Positions 43,087 through 52,020 of a DNA stretch of 64,000 nucleotides are shown piece by piece. Below the pieces are notes generated by a model, which was not told where the DNA came from, did not search any database, and worked only from the letters and a program-made list of their open reading frames with translations. This DNA comes from Saprospiraceae bacterium (GTDB taxonomy: Bacteria > Bacteroidota > Bacteroidia > Chitinophagales > Saprospiraceae). Position numbers and translations under genes: made by a program. The DNA is taken from assembly GCA_022448955.1 (NCBI GenBank), contig JAKVCU010000055.1, positions 1-64,000 on the forward strand. Reading direction: 5' to 3'. The number at the start of each line of letters is the position of its first letter. Position 1 is the first letter of the stretch.

Positions 43087-44388
43087 ATGCTCGACAAGAA
43101 TTTTTTGATTGTGGTTGGAGGCCCTACGGCCAGTGGAAAAACTGGATTTGCTATTCGCTTAGCACAACATTTTCAGACCGCAATCGTTTCTAGCGATAGT
43201 CGGCAATTTTATAAAGAAATGACTATTGGCACAGCCAAACCCTCTGCCGAAGAATTAGCCCAAGCGCCGCACTATCTTATCAATAGCATTTCCATAGAAC
43301 AATATTATAGTGTTGGTGATTTTGAGAGAGATGCTCTGAAATTATTAGAACAGCTATTTGAAAAACATCAGGTCATTATCTTAGCAGGAGGTTCTGGTTT
43401 ATTTATCAATGCCCTTTGCCAAGGGCTAGATCATTTTCCAGCGGTGCCTTCTGAAATTAAAATTCAGATAGAGCAAGAGTATGAAGAGAAGGGTTTAAAA
43501 TGGCTGCAAGAGCAAATACGTGTCCATGATCCTGCCTATTTTACGGAAGTAGATATTCAAAATCCACATCGTTTAATGCGCGCCTTATGCGTTTGTAGAG
43601 CAAGTGGCCAGCCTTATTCCTCTTTTCGAAAGGGAGGAGAAGCAAGCCGAAACTTTACGCCAATTTACCTTCAAATGAACTGGTTAAGGCCTCAACTTTA
43701 CGCAAGAATCAATAAGAGAGTAGACCTTATGATGACGGAAGGCCTTTTGGCAGAGGCCAAATTATTATACCCCAAAAAGAACCTAAGTGCTCTTCAAACC
43801 GTTGGATACCAAGAACACTTTTCTTACTTTGACGGACATATTAGTCAAGGAGAGGCTGTAGCATTAATTAAACGCAACAGTCGAAGATATGCCAAACGAC
43901 AGCTCACTTGGGCTAGAAGAGATGGCTTTTGGAAAAAATTCCATCCCAATGATTGGGAACATTGCTTAGATTATTTAAAATTATCCATGACACAAGAAAC
44001 AAACGTAAAAACAGGTACTACTGAAGATTGGCAACACCTCACAGGTAAAACGCCAGAAAACGATGATTACATTCAGCTCATCATGTCATTTAAGGCAGAA
44101 ATACCAACTGCAGGCATTCGTTTAGTTCGATTAAAGAACCTTTTCATCGTGGAAGAATTAGTGGAAAGGGCAGATGTGCCCACCATCAGTATGCTCATAC
44201 ACGAAACAATTGAAAGGGCAGCTGATACGCCCCTATTTGTCATGTGCCGTTGGGCTAAAATGGCCTTATTTAAACAATTTGGCTTTGAAACTATTCCTTT
44301 TAGTGATGCTCCTGAAATAATTCAGAAAAGATACGAAGAAGAACTATCAGATGGTATTCAAACCATCTTGATGCAGAAAGTAAAATGA
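43087..44388 (+). CDS. miaA: tRNA dimethylallyltransferase with GNAT-like C-terminal extension
   Basis: A 433-residue protein, ~120 residues longer than ordinary MiaA. Residues 1-300 are MiaA, which transfers dimethylallyl to A37 of tRNAs reading U-starting codons: P-loop GGPTASGKTGFAI, SSDSRQFYKEMTIGTAKP, ILAGGSGLFINALCQG, and RRYAKRQLTWARRDGFWKKF near the end. Residues ~305-433 have the order of strands and helices of the C-terminal half of a GNAT acetyltransferase (RLVRLKNLFIVEELVERAD, PTISMLIHETIERAADTPLF, MALFKQFGFETIPF), but the usual acetyl-CoA loop (Q/RxxGxG/A) is replaced by VERADVPTIS, so activity is doubtful. Its stop overlaps the next start by 4 bases. MiaA certain; extension inferred. 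Confidence 0.9.
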   Translation: MLDKNFLIVVGGPTASGKTGFAIRLAQHFQTAIVSSDSRQFYKEMTIGTAKPSAEELAQAPHYLINSISIEQYYSVGDFERDALKLLEQLFEKHQVIILAGGSGLFINALCQGLDHFPAVPSEIKIQIEQEYEEKGLKWLQEQIRVHDPAYFTEVDIQNPHRLMRALCVCRASGQPYSSFRKGGEASRNFTPIYLQMNWLRPQLYARINKRVDLMMTEGLLAEAKLLYPKKNLSALQTVGYQEHFSYFDGHISQGEAVALIKRNSRRYAKRQLTWARRDGFWKKFHPNDWEHCLDYLKLSMTQETNVKTGTTEDWQHLTGKTPENDDYIQLIMSFKAEIPTAGIRLVRLKNLFIVEELVERADVPTISMLIHETIERAADTPLFVMCRWAKMALFKQFGFETIPFSDAPEIIQKRYEEELSDGIQTILMQKVK

Positions 44389-45653
44389 GTCGAATAAAAA
44401 AAATGCTCTCTGGGTATAAAAAAATTGGCCCCCACTTACGGAATATGTTCGTGGCCCAGTTTTTTATTCAATCTGTTAATACTGCTTTCTTTTTATTGCT
44501 CAACTTCTACATGGTGAAATCTGGCTTTGAAGATTTCCAAGTGGCAAAGGTATTATCTTACCGATTTTTAGCAGTTTTTGTATTAGCATTTCCAATTGGG
44601 TTGTACATTAAAGGCAGAAGAATCATCCCTTTCTTTTATGCAGCGGCTATTGGTTTGCCTATATTTTCTCATATCATTTTGTATGCTGTTGAAGCTCATG
44701 CCTATACCCTATTAAATGTGGCTGCTATGTTCTGGGGTGTTGCTTACACTTGTATCCAAATTACTATTTTACCTTTTATCTTACTCAATGCAGATAAAGA
44801 AGTCCATTCAGAAGCTTTTTCACTATCTTTTTTGAGCTTTAGTGTAACCATGTTTATTGTGGGTGTAGGTTACTATTTTCTTCATGATTATCATCCTACC
44901 TTTTTTACAGAGAAGCGTGTATTACAAATTATTTCAACACTTGCACTCGCTAGTATATATTTTGTCAGCAGGATAAATTGGAAAGAAAATACTACGGCAA
45001 AAATACCCATTAGATCAATTATTCATGCTTACGATTGGTCACTTATTTTTAAAGCAATTACCCCTACATTGATTATAGCCATTGGTGCAGGTTTTACCAT
45101 ACCCGTGATCAACCTTTTCTTTTTAAATATTCATGGGATCTCTAGTGATACCTTCTCTATAATTGGGGCTGCGTGTTTTTTCTTAGTAGCATGTGTAATG
45201 ATATTCATTCCCTTTATCAAAAGAAATTTTGGATATCGTACAGCTATAACACTTTTCCAATCTTTAGCAATTTTGGCCCTGTTTTTATTGGCTACAACAG
45301 AGTATTATGCAGACTGGAAATATGCGGTTTATTTAGCCATTTTTTTCTACGTGGTACGACAACCCTTGATGAATGCAGCAGCACCTATGACATCAGAGTT
45401 GACGATGTATTATGTAGGCAAAAAAAATCAAGAAATCATCAGTTCTTTGAATGCTTCGATATGGTCAGGAAGTTGGTTCATCTCTACTCAAATTTTTAGT
45501 CTTTTACGACAATTAGACTTTAGATATGTAAGCATTTTCTTAATCACTGTTCTATTTTATATAATAGGTGTAGTTTGGTATGCTTATCTCATTAAGGCAT
45601 ATGAAAAGAAGACCAATCAGCAAAAAGGAACGCCTGCTTTCGCAAAATCTTAA
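44385..45653 (+). CDS. MFS-type membrane transporter
   Basis: A 422-residue integral membrane protein with about 12 hydrophobic segments (e.g. NMFVAQFFIQSVNTAFFLLL, FLAVFVLAFPIGLYI, TLIIAIGAGFTIPVINLFF, VVRQPLMNAAAPM). The pattern of two sets of six segments separated by a short loop (near residue 190-210, RINWKENTTAKIP) is that of the major facilitator superfamily. The substrate cannot be told. It overlaps the miaA stop by 4 bases and ends 12 bp before menI, so miaA, this gene and menI are likely one operon, though their functions differ. Confidence 0.8.
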   Translation: MSRIKKMLSGYKKIGPHLRNMFVAQFFIQSVNTAFFLLLNFYMVKSGFEDFQVAKVLSYRFLAVFVLAFPIGLYIKGRRIIPFFYAAAIGLPIFSHIILYAVEAHAYTLLNVAAMFWGVAYTCIQITILPFILLNADKEVHSEAFSLSFLSFSVTMFIVGVGYYFLHDYHPTFFTEKRVLQIISTLALASIYFVSRINWKENTTAKIPIRSIIHAYDWSLIFKAITPTLIIAIGAGFTIPVINLFFLNIHGISSDTFSIIGAACFFLVACVMIFIPFIKRNFGYRTAITLFQSLAILALFLLATTEYYADWKYAVYLAIFFYVVRQPLMNAAAPMTSELTMYYVGKKNQEIISSLNASIWSGSWFISTQIFSLLRQLDFRYVSIFLITVLFYIIGVVWYAYLIKAYEKKTNQQKGTPAFAKS

Positions 45654-45665
45654 ACTAGATAACAG

Positions 45666-46091
45666 ATGATCTGGAAACAAACGATGAGCCTTGAAGGCCT
45701 TAACAACACTTCAAAAAATACCTTAGTAGAACATTTAGGAATTGAGTTTATTGAAATCGGTGAGGATTATATCAAGGCTAAAATGCCTGTAGACAGCCGC
45801 ACAATTCAGCCCTACGGGCTATTACATGGCGGAGCTTCTGTGGTACTTGCTGAAACATTAGGAAGCATTGCCAGTTTAGGAGTAATTGAAAATTTTGACC
45901 AACATATGCCTGTTGGTGTCGAAATCAATGCTAATCATTTACGCTCTGCTTCCGAGGGCTTTGTCTATGGCATAAGCAAACCAGTGAAACTAGGCAAACG
46001 ACTACAAGTGTGGAATATTGAAATTAAAGATGAAGATAATCAGCTTGTATGTGTCAGCCGAATAACAATTGCTGTAATAGCAAGGCGATAA
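45666..46091 (+). CDS. menI: Hotdog thioesterase, 1,4-dihydroxy-2-naphthoyl-CoA hydrolase-like
   Basis: A 141-residue hotdog-fold thioesterase of the PaaI/YdiI type. The sequence runs parallel to E. coli MenI (YdiI) throughout: MIWKQTMSLEGLN at the start, KMPVDSRTIQPYGLLHGGAS, the catalytic VVLAETLGS and GVEINANHLRSASEGFVYG. MenI hydrolyses DHNA-CoA in menaquinone synthesis; menaquinone is the usual quinone of Bacteroidota. Other men genes are not in the window. Last gene of the miaA-MFS-menI cluster. A related acyl-CoA thioesterase role is possible. Confidence 0.85.
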   Translation: MIWKQTMSLEGLNNTSKNTLVEHLGIEFIEIGEDYIKAKMPVDSRTIQPYGLLHGGASVVLAETLGSIASLGVIENFDQHMPVGVEINANHLRSASEGFVYGISKPVKLGKRLQVWNIEIKDEDNQLVCVSRITIAVIARR

Positions 46092-46186
46092 GCAACCATT
46101 AGCTATCTTAAAAACTTATATTTCGAAAATATTTGTATAAAGAAAGTTCTAACAGTCAGAAAGCTGTTTAAAAAATTGGTTATCCA

Positions 46187-46367
46187 TTAAGCGGCTAGTC
46201 AAAATTGCTTGTATAATAAATTCCTGCCAGCTGGCAGGCACTGCGCCAGCTCAAAAATAGTAAGTAACTGACAATAGAAAAGTTACGCACGATTTTTGAG
46301 CTGACTAAAAGAATTTATTATACCAATTTCAGCCATAGGCTGACAGGTTCTAGCCTAACTACTTAAG
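46187..46367 (+). repeat. Interspersed repeat A, copy 2 (nested inverted repeats)
   Basis: About 181 bp matching 329-511. Better conserved folding: GTATAATAAATTC (46211-46223) pairs perfectly with GAATTTATTATAC (46311-46323); CCTGCCAGCTGGCAGG (46223-46238) is a perfect 16-bp palindrome; CAGCTCAAAAAT (46247-46258) pairs with ATTTTTGAGCTG (46292-46303); TCAGCC-ATA-GGCTGA (46329-46343) is a further hairpin. Placed in the 451-base gap between menI and the second LVIVD gene, with no coding capacity. Confidence 0.85.
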
Positions 46368-46399
46368 CATAACAACTAAATAATCAAAATAAACATCTT

Positions 46400-46428
46400 T
46401 TTGTACTTCGTCTCTATAAATACGTTTG
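46400..46428 (+). promoter_or_regulatory. Candidate promoter of the second LVIVD gene
   Basis: TTTG (46400-46403), 17 bases, TACGTTTG (46421-46428): a full match to the Bacteroidota -33/-7 pattern. It lies 33 bases after repeat A and predicts a leader of ~109 bases before the ATG at 46543. Confidence 0.65.
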
Positions 46429-46542
46429 TAAAGAAGCTTCCTGAAACCAACAAACCTTTTGAAATCATATCAATCAAATAGTTTATTATGCTTCTTACAC
46501 TTTGAATTGCTTTTGATAATAATGCCTTATAAAAATTTTGAA

Positions 46543-48966
46543 ATGAACAGATTTTTATTCTTATTCTTTCTTTTTTGCGCGCTCACTAGCTATGCACAAC
46601 AACCCGACTTTAATCTAGAACTCATTGGTCAAAATGGAGATTATTCAAATGATCAATACAATGATATTTGGGGTTGGGTAGATAGTGATGGCGTTGAATA
46701 TGCTATTATTGGTAGCCGCACCGCAACCATCGTTTACAGCCTTGAAGATCCTGCTAATCCTCAAGAGGTCTACTATGTTCCTGGAGCTACATCTTTGTGG
46801 AGAGATATGAAAAATTGGGGTGATTTTGTTTATGTGACAACAGATGTAGGTACCGATGGACTTTTAATCATTGATATGTCAGGAGCTCCTGAAAATATTA
46901 CACACGAATTCTGGACACCAACACTTACAGTAGATAATGAAACTGCTCCCTTAGAAACCTGCCACAACTTGTACATTGATGAAAATGGGTATTGCTATTT
47001 AGCGGGTTGCAACCTCAATGATGGTGGCCCACTTATCTTAGATGTCGCTACTACTCCAGGAGAACCTGTTTTAGTTGGTCATGCTGATCGTCGTTATTCG
47101 CATGATGTTTATGCAAGAGGCGATACCCTTTGGAGCTCAGATATTCTGGACGGCTTCTTTTCTGTAGTTGATGTAACAGATAAAGCCAATCCAGTAACCA
47201 TGGCTATCACCGAAACCTCTTTCTTCTTCACACATAACGCATGGTTATCAGATGATGGCGATTTCTTATTCACTACAGATGAGAGAAATAATGCTAATGT
47301 TGATTCTTACGATGTGTCTGATTTAAATGACATCCGCAGAATGGATACCTTTCGCCCACAGGCTACAGAAGGAACAGGTGTAATTCCTCATAATACCCAT
47401 TATCATAATGGCTTCTTAGTTACTTCATGGTATATTGATGGTGTAAAAGTGACAGATGTACATCGTCCTTCTAATATGATTGAAGTGGGTAGTTATGATA
47501 CTTACTCTGGTAATCTAACTGATTTTAATGGCTGTTGGGGTGTTTATCCATTTTTACCATCTGGTTTAATCATTGCAGCTGATATTAACTCGGGACTTTA
47601 TGTATTCGAGCCAAACTATGTGAGGGCTTGTTACTTGGAAGGTACTGTTACAGATGCCAACTCTGGTGCTCAGTTATTTGACGTAAAGGTAGATATCGTC
47701 GAAACAGATCTTGAAAAAGCAGCCAGTACAGATTTGATGGGAGAATACAAAACTGGTTTAGCAGAAGCAGGAGAATATACCATAACCTTTACAAAAGCTG
47801 GTTATATCCCATTCACCACTACTGCAACTTTAGATAATGGCGTAGTTACAATAGTTGATGCTACACTACAATTACTTCCAAATGTTGACTTAACAGGTAA
47901 AGTAATTGATGCCAATACACAAGCCGGTATCCCCAACGCAAAAGTTTTATTTGCTAATGAAGAGTTCAGCTTCGAACTCAGCACGGATGCAAATGGTGAA
48001 TTTGAAGTGAATTCTATTTTTATTGATACCTATAATGTAGTGGGAGGTGCATGGGGTTACCTACACGAAGAAATTGAAGGTTTTGAAGTTACTGTGGCAG
48101 AAGAGGTGATTATCGAATTAAGTGAATTTGGATATCAAGATGATTTTGTACTTGACTTTGAATGGACAACTGATTCACAACAAGGTACTTCCTCTGGATT
48201 TTGGGTTAGAGAAATCCCAAATGGAACCATCTTTGGCAACAGTGCATCTAATCCCTTTGAAGACCTTGATAATGATATTGGTGAGCGTTGTTATGTAACT
48301 GGCAATTCACCACAATCAGGAGCAGGGAATGATGATATTGACAATGGTCTAGTACGTTTAACTTCTCCATCTATGGATTTAAGTAATTATGGCAATCCTA
48401 TTCTTTCTCATAACCTTTGGTTTTTCAATGAAGGTGGAAGTACAGAAGCTAATGATAGCTTACGAGTGTTGGTATCCAATGGCCCAGGTACAGAGGTAGT
48501 TGTAGAAGTAGTGACAGAGTCAAATCGTGAGTGGAGACCACGATCTGAAATTGATTTAACAGGACTAATTGATTTGAGCCAGCCTGTTCGTGTTATTTAC
48601 GAGGCAAGCGATTTACCAGGCTTCCAACAAGGACACATTTCTGAAGCTGCAGTAGATGCATTTGCCGTATTAGATGGAGCAGCATCTAACACGAATTTAC
48701 TTCCAAGTACAGCTTATCAATTAAATGTTTCTCCCAATCCTTTCGCTACTCAAGCTGCAGTAGACTATCAGATTATGGAGAACTTCAAAGATGCTCGCTT
48801 ACACTTAAGTAATGCACTTGGGCAACGCTTAAGCACTTTTGAAATTGAGCAATCTAACGGACAATTAGAAATTGGTCAGCAATTAATCCCTGGTGTTTAT
48901 TTCCTTCAATTAGAAGTAGATGGAAGCATCAGTAATGCTGGGAAATTAATCAAGATAGCGGAATAA
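46543..48966 (+). CDS. Choice-of-anchor B protein with carboxypeptidase-like repeats and T9SS domain
   Basis: An 807-residue secreted protein from the ATG at 46543 (signal MNRFLFLFFLFCALTSYAQ); the 28 residues before it in the frame are not signal-like. Residues ~20-360 form LVIVD propeller repeats (NDIWGWVDSDGVEYAIIGSR, VYSLEDPANPQEVYYVPG, FFSVVDVTDKANPVTM, VTDVHRPSNMIEVGSYD). Two carboxypeptidase-regulatory-like domains follow (CYLEGTVTDANSGAQLFDVK; VDLTGKVIDANTQAGIPNAK), then a MAM-like jelly-roll segment (SSGFWVREIPNGTIFGNS) and a type IX sorting domain (NVSPNPFATQAAVDYQI, LIPGVYFLQLEVDGS). It shares its overall plan with the 32718-34280 protein. A strong terminator for it lies inside the convergent P-loop gene. 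Confidence 0.9.
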   Translation: MNRFLFLFFLFCALTSYAQQPDFNLELIGQNGDYSNDQYNDIWGWVDSDGVEYAIIGSRTATIVYSLEDPANPQEVYYVPGATSLWRDMKNWGDFVYVTTDVGTDGLLIIDMSGAPENITHEFWTPTLTVDNETAPLETCHNLYIDENGYCYLAGCNLNDGGPLILDVATTPGEPVLVGHADRRYSHDVYARGDTLWSSDILDGFFSVVDVTDKANPVTMAITETSFFFTHNAWLSDDGDFLFTTDERNNANVDSYDVSDLNDIRRMDTFRPQATEGTGVIPHNTHYHNGFLVTSWYIDGVKVTDVHRPSNMIEVGSYDTYSGNLTDFNGCWGVYPFLPSGLIIAADINSGLYVFEPNYVRACYLEGTVTDANSGAQLFDVKVDIVETDLEKAASTDLMGEYKTGLAEAGEYTITFTKAGYIPFTTTATLDNGVVTIVDATLQLLPNVDLTGKVIDANTQAGIPNAKVLFANEEFSFELSTDANGEFEVNSIFIDTYNVVGGAWGYLHEEIEGFEVTVAEEVIIELSEFGYQDDFVLDFEWTTDSQQGTSSGFWVREIPNGTIFGNSASNPFEDLDNDIGERCYVTGNSPQSGAGNDDIDNGLVRLTSPSMDLSNYGNPILSHNLWFFNEGGSTEANDSLRVLVSNGPGTEVVVEVVTESNREWRPRSEIDLTGLIDLSQPVRVIYEASDLPGFQQGHISEAAVDAFAVLDGAASNTNLLPSTAYQLNVSPNPFATQAAVDYQIMENFKDARLHLSNALGQRLSTFEIEQSNGQLEIGQQLIPGVYFLQLEVDGSISNAGKLIKIAE

Positions 48967-49477
48967 TTTGACGCTTTAGTCTTTTCAATAATCGGTCCAC
49001 GTCTTTATCACTTTTACAGACGTGGATCGTTTTTTTATCCCCTACCCTTTTCAGTCTTTCTAGAATTTTTGGTTTTTTCATATCATTAAAGTGAAAGACA
49101 TATACCATGAACTTCCAATCAAAGCGTTCATAACAACCTTCCGCCATATCAAATCGTTTTTGCTTATAGTTAGAAAGTATACGCTTCGTCACTCTCCATA
49201 AGCAAATCCACCTTGAACGATCAAGAAAAATAATGGTATCAGCATACGCTAATCGCTGATCTATCGAACTGCCATAGTTGCCATCGATTATCCACTTCTC
49301 TTTTTTGACTACTTCGGCTGCTTTTTCAAGCCAATCTTCTTTTGCAGGTTCGGTCCAATTGGGAAGCCAATATATTTGATCAAGATGGTACAAAGGAAGT
49401 CCTGTAATATCCTGGATTTTCTTGGACAAAGTTGATTTCCCTGCCCCACAGCATCCTATGACCATAATTCTCTTCAT
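48950..49477 (-). CDS. P-loop NTPase (adenylate-kinase-like, 'topology modulation' family)
   Basis: A 175-residue P-loop protein with Walker A GCCGAGKST (residues 8-16) and the family phrases LYHLDQIYWLPNW, EKWIIDGNYGSSIDQRLAYAD and TIIFLDRSRW. These small AAA/nucleoside-kinase-like proteins are annotated as DNA topology modulation protein FlaR in Gram-positives, but their reaction is not established. Starts inside the stop of the GNAT gene (4-base overlap), so both are one operon. The 3' end overlaps the convergent LVIVD gene by 17 bases and contains its terminator hairpin as codons. Confidence 0.88.
   Translation of the reverse strand: MKRIMVIGCCGAGKSTLSKKIQDITGLPLYHLDQIYWLPNWTEPAKEDWLEKAAEVVKKEKWIIDGNYGSSIDQRLAYADTIIFLDRSRWICLWRVTKRILSNYKQKRFDMAEGCYERFDWKFMVYVFHFNDMKKPKILERLKRVGDKKTIHVCKSDKDVDRLLKRLKRQIIPLS
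48993..49037 (+). terminator. Strong intrinsic terminator embedded in the antisense gene
   Basis: CGGTCCACGTCT (48993-49004), 13-base loop, AGACGTGGATCG (49018-49029), then eight T. The stem is 12 bp with one G-U. It stands 26 bases after the stop of the LVIVD gene but within the coding sequence of the minus-strand P-loop gene. Confidence 0.88.
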
Positions 49478-49965
49478 TTGGAGGAAATTTGTTTTAGCAA
49501 AGTATAAGAATAGCCATCAAAATATTCTTCCTCAAATCCTAATCGCTTGTACCAAGCATATACCCAATTCCGAGGATCTACACTTAAAGATACTTGATGA
49601 ATATTTTGGTTGGACTGCAGATCTGACAACAAGCGAGTCATTAATATAGTTCCCACTCCTCTGCCTCTATAAGCAGGTAAAATGGCCATAGACAATTCTG
49701 GTGTTTGTGTATCCACAAAACCATAACCTCTATCTTCTTCTGTAAACAAACGTGCCCAAATAGCTCCCATAAACTTGCTTTCTACAAGGGTAATAAAACC
49801 GATATCCCCCTCTTTTCCCCATCCTGCATAATACTTTTTCCAATGCGCTTCGTCCAATTCTTCTCTATCAAAAGGGGCTTCTCCTTCTGGGATATAAATC
49901 GCCTGATAAAGCATTTCCTTTAGAAAATCTTCATATTCAGCATGAATAGGTTTTATTGTAATCAT
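49474..49965 (-). CDS. GNAT family N-acetyltransferase
   Basis: A 163-residue acetyltransferase of the GNAT fold: ITIKPIHAEYEDFLKEML start, then ELSMAILPAYRGRGVGTILM with the acetyl-CoA pyrophosphate loop (RGRGVG) and VDPRNWVYAWYKRLGFEEEYFDG near the end. Cytoplasmic; the acceptor amine is not predictable. First gene of a two-gene operon with the P-loop NTPase; its stop (TGA) overlaps the start of that gene (ATGA). The upstream trypsin-like protease gene ends 8 bp downstream on the same strand and could be separately expressed. Confidence 0.92.
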   Translation of the reverse strand: MITIKPIHAEYEDFLKEMLYQAIYIPEGEAPFDREELDEAHWKKYYAGWGKEGDIGFITLVESKFMGAIWARLFTEEDRGYGFVDTQTPELSMAILPAYRGRGVGTILMTRLLSDLQSNQNIHQVSLSVDPRNWVYAWYKRLGFEEEYFDGYSYTLLKQISSK

Positions 49966-49973
49966 AAAAAGAA

Positions 49974-51878
49974 TTAATCTACAGCAGCATCACCATCTGC
50001 ATCACCTGATTTTACTCCGACAAAATTTAGATTATTGATATCTGTTGTAAAATCTCCAACTCCAAAATGGGTAGGAAGATCTAAAGCTATTGGATTGGAA
50101 ATATTTGCGAAAACATAATCACTAGGAAAAAATTGCCAATTTTCCACATTTGCAAAAGCAGCATCTAAACTCAGAATGACTCGGCGAATTTGGATCACAT
50201 CCAAAACTGAAATCGATTGATCGGCAGAAACGTTTGAAGCAATCACCTTCCAAGGTGCTTCTAGTGACTCGACGGTTGTAATATGACGCTGAATTTTTAC
50301 CAAGTCAATCACACTTACCCCATTCGTAGCAGAGCCCCCTTTTTGTAAACTAATACTGTAGTTATTACTCAATGCCAGACCATCAAATGAGTAGTTTCCA
50401 GTTGCATCTGAAGTCGTAGAATCGCTTAGTGTGCCACTATCATATAAATAGAGGGTAACATCCGCTAAACCTACTGCACCTTCATTTTGGACCTTACCGG
50501 CAATACTATTCCCTCCTACCGGGAAAAATGCACCATCTTGCATCATTGCACCTGTATTAAGAGGATCGAGCCAATCGCTCAAACGAGTACTACTACTTCC
50601 TCCTCCATCCCACGAAAGTGCAAAACGACCTCCCCATGTTTTGGAATTAGTACATTGCGGATTGCCACCATGTAGTTGCCCTACAACATGTCGATTTTCA
50701 TCAAAGAATGGACAACCCGAGGAGCCCGGCTCAAACGTTCCTATATCTAAAAACAGTTCAAAATGATGCATAGCAGGCGTCGTGACATCATTATCCCAAT
50801 TAATTTGCCCCTGAAAAATAGTAGCTGCATCTTCATCCTTAGAAAACTTTTGAATATCACCACTTGCATGATGAATTAATACAGTACTATCAGGAACACC
50901 TGCATCTTTATTCCAACCATTAAAATAAAAGTTCTGATTAGTGGGTAAATCTTCCGTGACTTCTAGCAGTATGAAATCATTTTCTTGGCGACCAGCCTTC
51001 AATTCTGAGCCCAATAAAGAAGTAAAGGAAGGTGCAATATTAGGATTATTACAATCCGGACTTTCATAATTAAAATCAAAGCGAAACATATCCCATTCTG
51101 GAGTATAGCCATCTTGACAATGGAATGCACTCAGTATATATGGCGTAGCATCCTCAGCAGTATTATTCATTAATGAACCTGTACAAAAGCCAGTACCCGC
51201 AGTCACCACTACAATTATCCTGCAGATACCTTGTTTTTCAGTTTGCCAAGCATCTGCTTCAGAGCAATTGATATTTACATTACAGGCATCAGCTGTTCCA
51301 AAACCAAATGATACGGCCAGCTCACCATTTCGATTAAACTGCGAAGCATCGTAAGCCTGATCCACTCTGTAAATATGCAATTGGCCTTCTCCTCGGACTG
51401 CTTTTGGCTCATAGTATTCCAAAACAGCAGTAGTTCCAGTAGTAAAGCCCGTCCAAAATCGACCACTCACTGGATTATTTACAGCAGTATATCCACCCTT
51501 CCATTGGGTACGTTCTCCATTGTACATGTAAAGGGTTGCGCCTTTCGGCAAATAAAATACATCATAAAATACAGCCAATCCTAATGCATCGGATTGCATC
51601 TCTAATCGCCAAATTCTATCGCCATTGGGCAATTCTGTCCATTGGCCATTATTTTCCATACTCCAATCAACAGCAGTTGCCGCAGCAAATCTTCTATTCG
51701 GATTTTGCGCATCTTCCCGCTCAATCTTCGCCATATCCAAGCCTGGAACTCTTTCTGCTTGTTGTAATCGATCAATTTTTTGTGTAAAAGAGATGGGCTG
51801 CCCTCCTATATGGGACTGAGCAAATACCAAAAATGGCAGCGCTAGAAGAATTGTTAAGCTTAAGATTTTATTGTTCAT
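49974..51878 (-). CDS. Trypsin-like serine endoprotease with dockerin-like C-terminal domain
   Basis: A 634-residue secreted protease from the ATG at 51878 (signal NNKILSLTILLALPFLVFAQ). Residues ~70-160 are a pro-region/beta-domain; ~190-440 a chymotrypsin-fold catalytic domain of the lysyl-endopeptidase type with the triad His in LSAFHCQD, Asp in RQENDFILLEV and Ser in EPGSSGCPF, and several cysteine pairs. Residues ~470-530 form a carboxypeptidase-like/SdrD-B domain (SIAGKVQNEGAVGLADVTLY), and the last ~110 residues the dockerin-type domain common in Saprospiraceae (GVSVIDLVKIQRHI, ISVLDVIQIRRVIL, VGVKSGDADGD). No T9SS domain follows, so the way it reaches the surface is unclear. A promoter candidate is at 51918-51948. 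Confidence 0.88.
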   Translation of the reverse strand: MNNKILSLTILLALPFLVFAQSHIGGQPISFTQKIDRLQQAERVPGLDMAKIEREDAQNPNRRFAAATAVDWSMENNGQWTELPNGDRIWRLEMQSDALGLAVFYDVFYLPKGATLYMYNGERTQWKGGYTAVNNPVSGRFWTGFTTGTTAVLEYYEPKAVRGEGQLHIYRVDQAYDASQFNRNGELAVSFGFGTADACNVNINCSEADAWQTEKQGICRIIVVVTAGTGFCTGSLMNNTAEDATPYILSAFHCQDGYTPEWDMFRFDFNYESPDCNNPNIAPSFTSLLGSELKAGRQENDFILLEVTEDLPTNQNFYFNGWNKDAGVPDSTVLIHHASGDIQKFSKDEDAATIFQGQINWDNDVTTPAMHHFELFLDIGTFEPGSSGCPFFDENRHVVGQLHGGNPQCTNSKTWGGRFALSWDGGGSSSTRLSDWLDPLNTGAMMQDGAFFPVGGNSIAGKVQNEGAVGLADVTLYLYDSGTLSDSTTSDATGNYSFDGLALSNNYSISLQKGGSATNGVSVIDLVKIQRHITTVESLEAPWKVIASNVSADQSISVLDVIQIRRVILSLDAAFANVENWQFFPSDYVFANISNPIALDLPTHFGVGDFTTDINNLNFVGVKSGDADGDAAVD

Positions 51879-51917
51879 GGGATCCTTTGTATGTGGTATT
51901 TCTGCAAAGCTAAAGAT

Positions 51918-51948
51918 CAAAGATAAAAAAGAATCTGCTTTGCTTCAA
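51918..51948 (-). promoter_or_regulatory. Candidate promoter of the serine protease gene
   Basis: On the minus strand TTG, 20 bases, TATCTTTG, matching the -33/-7 pattern; a second TAGCTTTG box lies closer to the gene. It predicts a leader of ~35 bases. Confidence 0.5.
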
Positions 51949-51989
51949 GAGGTAGCATTTGTTGTTTGTTATTAAGGGGAATACAGATG

Positions 51990-52012
51990 GGTTATTGCTT
52001 GTACCAATAACC
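51990..52012. terminator. 8-bp hairpin after the M49 gene
   Basis: GGTTATTG-CTTGTAC-CAATAACC, perfect stem, 9 bases after the stop of the minus-strand M49 gene. No T-run on either side; termination is possible. Confidence 0.35.
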
Positions 52013-52020
52013 AGCAACCA

